From: JBHENN01 sp046262015
GTDB taxonomy: Bacteria > Actinomycetota > CADDZG01 > WHSQ01
Reading direction: 5' to 3'
Assembly (NCBI GenBank): GCA_046262015.1
Contig: JBHENN010000112.1
Location: 1-18,135 of the forward strand
DNA: 18,135 bases
Shown piece by piece: positions 14,241-18,135 of the stretch. Made by a program: the position numbers and the translations under genes. The notes under the pieces are model-generated. The model was not told the DNA's origin, ran no database searches, and worked only from the letters and a program-made list of their open reading frames with translations. Each line of letters starts with the position of its first letter. Positions within the stretch are counted from its first letter, which is position 1.

Positions 14241-14450
14241 CTAGTTGCTCTGATCGATGTCTACGTCCTGCTCGGCGTTGGCGTAGGCGATCGAGTCGTC
14301 CGATGCGACGTTCAGGGCGACAGCCGCGTTCACGGGAGCTGCCACGTTGGCGTTGATCAGCGACATCTCCTCGCGCTCGCCGAGCTCCTCGGTGCCCTGC
14401 TTCTCGAGCTCTTCCTGGTTCAGCCCGCCGCCGGCTCTCTCCTCGGTCAT
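14241..14450 (-). CDS. Acidic small peptide, paralogue 3
   Basis: 69 residues. The ATG at 14450 overlaps the stop of the basic 64-residue gene (ATGA, 14447-14450) and is preceded by AGAGGAG inside that gene, so both are made from the same message in coupled fashion. Same layout as its two paralogues: acidic front (GLNQEELEKQGTEELGEREE), EREEMSLINAN boundary, APVNAAVALNVASDDS middle, AYANAEQDVDIDQSN end. No cysteine or signal sequence. It is the first of the three acidic paralogues in the transcription order. Family unknown to me. Confidence 0.85.
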   Translation of the reverse strand: MTEERAGGGLNQEELEKQGTEELGEREEMSLINANVAAPVNAAVALNVASDDSIAYANAEQDVDIDQSN

Positions 14451-14641
14451 CGCGCGCTCCTCTCTTCTCGTCTCTCGGTCTTCTTGGTCGTGACGCCGTC
14501 ACGGTGGGTCACTTGCTGACGTGACGACACCGACGTATGGCTTCCCTTGCCCCCGACGTTGATCGCGGAGGCGACGTTGCCTTCGTCGACCGCTTCCTTG
14601 ATGCGCTTCTTCAGCTCGTCTCGGAGCTTCTTGTGGCCCAT
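14447..14641 (-). CDS. Basic 64-residue protein leading the small-peptide operon
   Basis: ATG at 14641 with an excellent ribosome site (GGGGAGGAACCAACG). Residues 1-20 are a lysine/arginine-rich helix (GHKKLRDELKKRIKEAVDEG). The middle reads NVASAINVGGKGSHTSVSSR, and the end is basic (TTKKTERREERSAR). The charge is strongly positive, opposite to that of the three acidic peptides that follow. Its TGA overlaps the ATG of the first acidic peptide, so production is coupled. No signal, cysteine or TM helix. The Asn-Val-Gly-Gly, Ser/Thr-rich middle could form a beta strand or filament, but this is conjecture. No recognised family; a stand-alone nucleic-acid-binding role is an alternative because of the charge. 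Confidence 0.8.
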   Translation of the reverse strand: MGHKKLRDELKKRIKEAVDEGNVASAINVGGKGSHTSVSSRQQVTHRDGVTTKKTERREERSAR

Positions 14642-14698
14642 CGTTGGTTCCTCCCCTCGGACATGGATGCGTAAACGGCCGTATGCAGGGCGTGGTCG

Positions 14699-14744
14699 AG
14701 CCCGGCGGGGCCTCCCTAGGTGGTCGACGACGCGCTGCCGGGCT
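14699..14744. repeat. 8-bp inverted repeat upstream of the small-peptide operon
   Basis: AGCCCGGC (14699-14706) and GCCGGGCT (14737-14744) are perfect inverted copies with 30 bases between. They lie in the 146-base gap between the dehydrogenase stop (14788) and the ATG at 14641, where a terminator for the former or a promoter/operator for the latter would lie. No convincing -10/-35 pair was found here. Confidence 0.3.
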
Positions 14745-14787
14745 AAGAGGCTCCGCGCTCTCCGAGCCGAGGTCGACCTCGTCCGAG

Positions 14788-16080
14788 CTAGATGATGCGG
14801 TCGATCTTGAAGATGTTGCCGGTGTAGTCGGCGACGTAGAGCGCGCCGGCCGCGTCGAAGGTCACGTCCAGGGGGAAGTCCATCTCGAGGAACACGCTGT
14901 GGCGCACGACCTTGCGCCCGGCGCGGTCGAGCTCGACCCGCACGACGTCGTGACCCGCAGGAGGACCGAACAGGCTGCCCCACTCGGCGACGAACAGGTC
15001 GTTGCGATGAGCGCGCCCCCACGCCGCGGTTCTCTGGAACGCCAGGCCGTCGGACGACGGGTGCAGTCCGAAGCTCGAGGCGGGCCGAGGCGTCGCCGCG
15101 CGACAACGCCCGAACCTGTCGATCACGTCCGGGTTCGGATTGTCGTACGGCTCGAGGCTGCCGCGCTCGGCGGCGTTGACGAGGCACGACGGGAACCCGA
15201 AGTCGTCGATGCGCGCGTCGTCGACGTCGGTCGCGTACAGCAGGTCGTCGGAGTCCCCGAGCCCGGGATCCAGCGGGTTCTCTCCGGTCGAGCCCTTGCG
15301 CGCGTCGTCGGTCCCGTTCATCGGGACGAACAACCTCGTCGGATCGAGCGGCGAGAACGCGAGGTCGTAGACGTTGCGCCATCCGGTGGCCACCAGCGCC
15401 TTGCGCGGGGACAGGCGCGCGAGTGAGACATCGCGGGCGCCCGGCGCGATCCTCACGACCGACCCCGACCACGGCACGACCTCCTGCTGGCCGCCCTCGA
15501 TGCCGTCGTCGGTCGAATTCCCGTTCGTGACGTACAGCATCCCGTCGGGGCCGAACGCAAGGCCGTTCGTGTTGTGCCGCCCATTGGGAAGATCCTTCAG
15601 CACGACGTCATAGTCGTCGGCGACCCCGTCCCCGTCGTCGTCGGCGATGCGCCACACACGTCCGTAGGGCCGGAAGCCGAACGGCCCCGCGCGATCGGGC
15701 TCCGAGTCGGCGACGTAGAAGCTCCCGTCGCGAGCTGCTGCGATCCCCAATGGCCCGTCGAGCCCCTCGGCGAACACGTCCGGCCCGGACCCGACGCCGC
15801 CGAGGTCGTCGATCGCCAGCACGGTCCCTGCGAGGGTGTCGGTCACATAGAGGCGCCGGCCCTCGGCGCCGGCGCGCGTGTCCGGCCCGAACGTGAGGCT
15901 GGTCGCGAGCCCCCCGGTCGCCGCGTAGGGAACGACCGTGAAGCCGGGCTCCAGGACGCGCGGCAGATCGTCGAGGCCCCGGAGGTTGCCTTCTTGGGCT
16001 CGTGCGCCGGCAGGCGGCGGCGCCAGGAGGGCGGCGAGCGCGGCCGCGAGGAGCATCGCCCACGCCCCGCCCCGGCTCAT
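14788..16080 (-). CDS. Secreted beta-propeller sugar/sorbosone dehydrogenase-like protein
   Basis: 430 residues with a signal peptide (1-28, ending AGARA). The rest is a repeated-blade beta-propeller: blade-like segments include LYVTDTLAGTVLAIDDL, LGIAAARDGSFYVADSE, NGLAFGPDGMLYVTNGN, DLAFSPLDPTRLFVPMNG and LDVTFDAAGALYVADYTGN. H169 (GRHNTNGLAFGPDG) matches the position of the catalytic His of soluble PQQ glucose dehydrogenases, and DDDGDGVADD (147-156) is a calcium-binding-type loop. The family (GSDH / sorbosone dehydrogenase, PQQ-dependent) oxidises aldoses or sugar alcohols; substrate and cofactor are unproven here. The ATG at 16080 overlaps the cupredoxin stop (ATGA), suggesting that the cupredoxin is its electron acceptor. 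No haem-binding CxxCH is present. Confidence 0.8.
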   Translation of the reverse strand: MSRGGAWAMLLAAALAALLAPPPAGARAQEGNLRGLDDLPRVLEPGFTVVPYAATGGLATSLTFGPDTRAGAEGRRLYVTDTLAGTVLAIDDLGGVGSGPDVFAEGLDGPLGIAAARDGSFYVADSEPDRAGPFGFRPYGRVWRIADDDGDGVADDYDVVLKDLPNGRHNTNGLAFGPDGMLYVTNGNSTDDGIEGGQQEVVPWSGSVVRIAPGARDVSLARLSPRKALVATGWRNVYDLAFSPLDPTRLFVPMNGTDDARKGSTGENPLDPGLGDSDDLLYATDVDDARIDDFGFPSCLVNAAERGSLEPYDNPNPDVIDRFGRCRAATPRPASSFGLHPSSDGLAFQRTAAWGRAHRNDLFVAEWGSLFGPPAGHDVVRVELDRAGRKVVRHSVFLEMDFPLDVTFDAAGALYVADYTGNIFKIDRII

Positions 16081-16481
16081 CGCACTACCAGCGTCCCGGT
16101 CATGTTGGGGTGGATCGTGCACAGGAAGCCGTATTCGGAGCCCGATCGGACGCGCTGCAGACCTCGCACATCGGCCGACTGTCCTGTCGTGATCGTGGGG
16201 CTCAGGAACAACGGGCATCGCCCCGGATCGAACGCCGAGCACCACTGGCTCTTGCGGGCCGCCTTCTTGGACAGGAATGCATCCGCCGCGGTGAGGTTGT
16301 GACGGGGCAGGTCCCCGTTGGTGAACCGGATCCCCTCGCCCTCGGCGATGACCACGACCGGTGGCGCGAATGAGCCGGCCGCGAAGCTGCCCGGGGCGGC
16401 CGCCACCTCCGCGGCGCCGGCGGGAGCGCCCGGCACTAGCACGACACACAGCGCAGCCGACGCGACCATGAGGCGACGCAT
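16077..16481 (-). CDS. Secreted cupredoxin (plastocyanin/amicyanin-like)
   Basis: 134 residues; signal peptide 1-23 (VASAALCVVLVPGAPAGAA). The type-1 copper ligands are H61 (LPRHNLTAAD), C121, H124 and M127 (FLCTIHPNM). The Cys-x2-His-x2-Met loop is amicyanin-like and short. C81 and C89 (QWCSAFDPGRC) may form a disulfide. The expected role is single-electron transfer on the outer side of the membrane. Its stop overlaps the start of the beta-propeller dehydrogenase gene, so the two are translationally coupled and probably functional partners. A GGGGGAG lies 12 bases before the ATG at 16481, somewhat far; the in-frame ATG four codons later is an alternative start. Confidence 0.85.
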   Translation of the reverse strand: MRRLMVASAALCVVLVPGAPAGAAEVAAAPGSFAAGSFAPPVVVIAEGEGIRFTNGDLPRHNLTAADAFLSKKAARKSQWCSAFDPGRCPLFLSPTITTGQSADVRGLQRVRSGSEYGFLCTIHPNMTGTLVVR

Positions 16482-16515
16482 ACCGCTTAGCTTCTCCCCC
16501 GGTGCGCTGCCTCCT

Positions 16516-16532
16516 GCCCGTCTCGTACGGGC
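16516..16532 (-). terminator. Short hairpin after the methyltransferase gene
   Basis: GCCCGT (16516-16521) pairs with ACGGGC (16527-16532) around a five-base loop. It starts nine bases beyond the methyltransferase stop and 35 bases before the cupredoxin ATG. No T-tract. It may separate the two transcripts. Confidence 0.35.
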
Positions 16533-16540
16533 CCGGCGGG

Positions 16541-17359
16541 TCAGGGTTTGCCGGCGTGCGCGTACACGACGTCGGAGCGGTCGACCAGGCCGCCGGCGTC
16601 GAGAGCTTCGAGGCGGGTCCGGACGGCCGCCGTGCATGCGGTCTGGACGTCGGGCTGGAGCGACTCGAAGCGCCGCTTGCTGGCGCCGTGGCCGGTGCGG
16701 TGCTCGATGAAGCTATCCGGGGTCATAACGTTCTCGTAGATCCCGGTGAACGTCCGGATCGAGTGGAAGCCGGCTCGCTGCAGGAGCGCCTCAACCTTTC
16801 CCGGCGTGTCGACGAGGTCGTGGCGCGAGATCGACTGGTCTGCGGGCGGGGCGCCGTGGCGATCCAGCTCTTCGGTCCATAACTCGTACGCCGGGTAGGT
16901 GGGGTCGTTGCCCCAGGTGATCGTCCCGATGGCGCCGCCCGACCGCAACAACCTCGCCATCTCCTGAAGACCGGTGAGGGGCTCGGGCAGATGGAACAGG
17001 ACGAACGAGAGCACACCGACGTCGAAGCTCTCCGCGCGGAAACCGAGGCGGGTGACGTCCATCACCACGCGCGGGAAGCGCCGCGGCGCGAGACACAGCA
17101 TCCCGTGCGCGATGTCGACGCCGGCAACGACCGCATCCGGGGCGCGTGCCGCGATCTCGGGCAGGAGCGCGCCCACCCCGGCGCCGGCATAGAGCACGCG
17201 GGCGGCGCGCTGCAGCGGAAGCTCGTCGAGCAGGGCGCCTGACATCTTGAGGAGCTCCGGCGCCCACAGACGCTTGTACGCGTCGCCGATCGCCGAGTAG
17301 AAGTGGGCGACCTGCCGAGCGCCGTGCGCGTCCTCGCCCGTTGCGGCGTCGTCGGTCAC
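16541..17359 (-). CDS. Class I SAM-dependent methyltransferase
   Basis: 272 residues from a GTG at 17359. A Rossmann methyltransferase core is visible: motif I VLYAGAGVGALLPEIA (56-71, normally E/D-x-G-x-G-x-G), the ribose-binding acid D82 (VAGVDIA), an SFDVGVLSFVLFHLPEP stretch (111-127, motif with the usual F/L-H-H/F before the post-strand loop) and MARLLRSGGAIGTITWG (134-150). It resembles the UbiE/COQ5-like small-molecule group (Methyltransf_11/25). The substrate is unreadable. No ribosome site precedes the GTG; a 20-residue ORF overlaps it as GTGA. It may be transcribed with the cupredoxin/dehydrogenase pair, 59 bases downstream. Confidence 0.85.
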   Translation of the reverse strand: MTDDAATGEDAHGARQVAHFYSAIGDAYKRLWAPELLKMSGALLDELPLQRAARVLYAGAGVGALLPEIAARAPDAVVAGVDIAHGMLCLAPRRFPRVVMDVTRLGFRAESFDVGVLSFVLFHLPEPLTGLQEMARLLRSGGAIGTITWGNDPTYPAYELWTEELDRHGAPPADQSISRHDLVDTPGKVEALLQRAGFHSIRTFTGIYENVMTPDSFIEHRTGHGASKRRFESLQPDVQTACTAAVRTRLEALDAGGLVDRSDVVYAHAGKP

Positions 17360-17418
17360 CAGCGCTTACGAGCCCGGATCGAGTACTCCCGCGTACGAGT
17401 TGTGGCCTTATCCGTCAT
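17356..17418 (-). CDS. 20-residue basic ORF overlapping the methyltransferase start
   Basis: ATG at 17418 to TGA at 17356-17358; the TGA overlaps the methyltransferase GTG as GTGA. The peptide MTDKATTRTREYSIRARKRW carries seven Lys/Arg. Third positions are not strongly G/C-biased, so it may be only a leader that brings ribosomes to a gene that lacks its own ribosome site. CAGAAT lies exactly six bases before the ATG, a possible leaderless start, but no good -35 is seen. Confidence 0.3.
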   Translation of the reverse strand: MTDKATTRTREYSIRARKRW

Positions 17419-17656
17419 GTGTGGATTCTGCCGTATCGCCCCGCCTTCTCCTCACCGGATGATCCCGCGAAGGTGTGGACCGGGTTGTCGATCGACCTCG
17501 GGACTGCAGAAACAGCAACGACATGCTCCCGTAACCCTCTGCGAACCTGCAGGAAACGCACCTCTCCTATCGTCGGATCAAGAGCCAGCCGCGGCCGACG
17601 CCGCAGGTCACAGAGTCAGCCGCACAGGGGCAGCCGCAGGTGAGAGGGGGCCGCAG
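17419..17656. other. Intergenic region without a recognisable gene
   Basis: About 240 bases between the divergent methyltransferase and Lrp-domain genes. I see no coding bias, tRNA or strong hairpin. GCCGCAGGT occurs twice near the right end (about 17600 and 17633), and the region presumably holds promoters for both flanking genes. Confidence 0.5.
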
Positions 17657-17920
17657 ATGGGCACGAGCGACAACGGACCGGGGCAGGTGCGCGCCTACAT
17701 CCTGCTGAACACCGACCCGGGAAGGGCAGCCTCGGTGGTGCAGGAGATCGGAGGGATGGACGGCGTCGACGACGCCGCCGACGTTGCCGGTCCGTACGAT
17801 GTGATCGTGCGCGCCAGCGCGTCCAGTGTGAACGACCTCGGCAAGCTCGTCGTCGCGCAGATCCAGCGGGTCACGGGCGTCACGCGCACCCTCACCTGTC
17901 CGGAGATGTCCACGATGTGA
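17657..17920 (+). CDS. Stand-alone Lrp/AsnC ligand-binding (RAM) domain protein
   Basis: 87 residues; ATG at 17657 preceded by GAGAGGGGG. The sequence matches only the C-terminal effector-binding half of Lrp/AsnC regulators: VRAYILLNTDPGRA (beta strand then helix), VAGPYDVIVRASA (the GxxD ligand-pocket strand) and VTGVTRTLTCPEM at the end. The DNA-binding helix-turn-helix is missing, so it is a RAM-only protein. Such proteins form dimers or octamers that bind amino acids and can act as co-regulators; target unknown. Neighbours give no clear clue. Confidence 0.85.
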   Translation: MGTSDNGPGQVRAYILLNTDPGRAASVVQEIGGMDGVDDAADVAGPYDVIVRASASSVNDLGKLVVAQIQRVTGVTRTLTCPEMSTM

Positions 17921-17940
17921 CCCCGTTCTCGTACCACGGA

Positions 17941-17969
17941 GGCGGGACCAAAGCGATGCGCATCCCGCC
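17941..17969. terminator. Hairpin between convergent genes
   Basis: GGCGGGA (17941-17947) and TCCCGCC (17963-17969) pair perfectly across 15 bases, with a smaller GCG/CGC pairing inside. It lies 20 bases after the Lrp-domain stop and five bases before the stop of the minus-strand gene, so it can serve both. Confidence 0.5.
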
Positions 17970-17974
17970 GCTCC

Positions 17975-18135
17975 TTACTGAGGGCTGGCGGGGCCGGCCA
18001 GGCCGCGCTCGATGAAGACGATCTGTTCGTCGTCGGCCAGCGCCGCGGTGTCGATCGGCGCCCCCAGCGCGATGATCGCCGCAGCAAGGATCGCCGGGTT
18101 GCGCAGCGCGGACCTCCAGGGGCGCTCCTTGGGCT
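17975..18135 (-). CDS. Unknown protein, C-terminal part (cut by window edge)
   Basis: The minus-strand frame ending with TAA at 17975-17977 is open to the right edge (about 52 residues). The visible part reads PKERPWRSALRNPAILAAA, a short hydrophobic stretch, then IDTAALADDEQIVFIERGL and a Ser/Pro end. Codon bias is that of a real gene. I do not recognise a family; the N-terminal part lies outside the window. Confidence 0.65.
   Translation of the reverse strand, partial: PKERPWRSALRNPAILAAAIIALGAPIDTAALADDEQIVFIERGLAGPASPQ

Noticed and set aside
13737..14450. CRISPR or phage-like repeat array
   Set aside because: The repeated DNA is three coding paralogues of 69-71 codons with their own ribosome sites, not short direct repeats with spacers.
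13737..14641. Classical lanthipeptide or double-glycine bacteriocin precursors
   Set aside because: The acidic peptides have no cysteine, few Ser/Thr in the C-terminal part and no GG cleavage site, and no LanM, LanB or bacteriocin-processing ABC transporter is adjacent.
17597..17645. Repeated GCCGCAGGT as a regulatory repeat
   Set aside because: Only two nine-base copies in a GC-rich intergenic stretch; chance is a sufficient explanation.

Overview
The window is about 18 kb of very GC-rich DNA with strong G/C bias at third codon positions, frequent GTG starts, ATGA/GTGA start-stop overlaps and strong AGGAGG-type ribosome sites. Together with the gene families (NarL-type two-component pair with a multi-TM kinase, stand-alone Lrp/AsnC ligand domain, RTX protein with an actinobacterial-style Cys-containing end), this points to an Actinomycetota chromosome, probably an uncultured or soil lineage. 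That placement is an inference from style; no rRNA or other marker is present. I saw no tRNA, rRNA, CRISPR array or transposase.

Layout, left to right. (1) 1-1225, minus: a secreted RTX calcium-binding protein and a sulfotransferase cut by the left edge. (2) 1353-3220, minus: an ABC-2 exporter (ATPase and permease abutting) followed by a start-less fragment that resembles the end of a DUF983 membrane protein. (3) 3404-5070: a PLP-dependent threonine/serine dehydratase (plus), convergent with a haem-oxygenase-like di-iron (CADD/TenA/PqqC fold) protein (minus). (4) 5191-7611, minus: a second ABC-2 operon of membrane protein, ATPase and permease joined by ATGA overlaps; the permease carries a frameshift. 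(5) 7702-11665: a large membrane histidine kinase (minus), divergent from its likely NarL-family response regulator and a secreted Cu/Zn superoxide dismutase (plus). The kinase carries a cupredoxin domain whose two halves are in reversed order, placed between two transmembrane helices. (6) 11741-14641, minus: a cluster of very small genes around an M50-type intramembrane metalloprotease with a PqqD/RRE-like N-terminal domain. It holds one basic 64-residue protein, three acidic paralogues of 69-71 residues, a 33-residue ORF overlapping the protease start and a 35-residue Cys-containing ORF just after the protease. (7) 14788-17359, minus: a beta-propeller sugar/sorbosone dehydrogenase-like protein coupled to a secreted cupredoxin, and a SAM methyltransferase. 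(8) 17657 to the end: a stand-alone Lrp/AsnC ligand-binding domain (plus) and the tail of an unknown protein (minus).

Two parts look most novel. The first is the candidate copper or redox sensing system: permuted cupredoxin kinase, response regulator and SodC, with a second cupredoxin and its dehydrogenase nearby. The second is the small-peptide cluster with its RRE-like M50 protease, which has the architecture of a peptide-maturation or secretion system but lacks familiar tailoring enzymes and classical core residues. Functions of both are inferred from sequence and context only.
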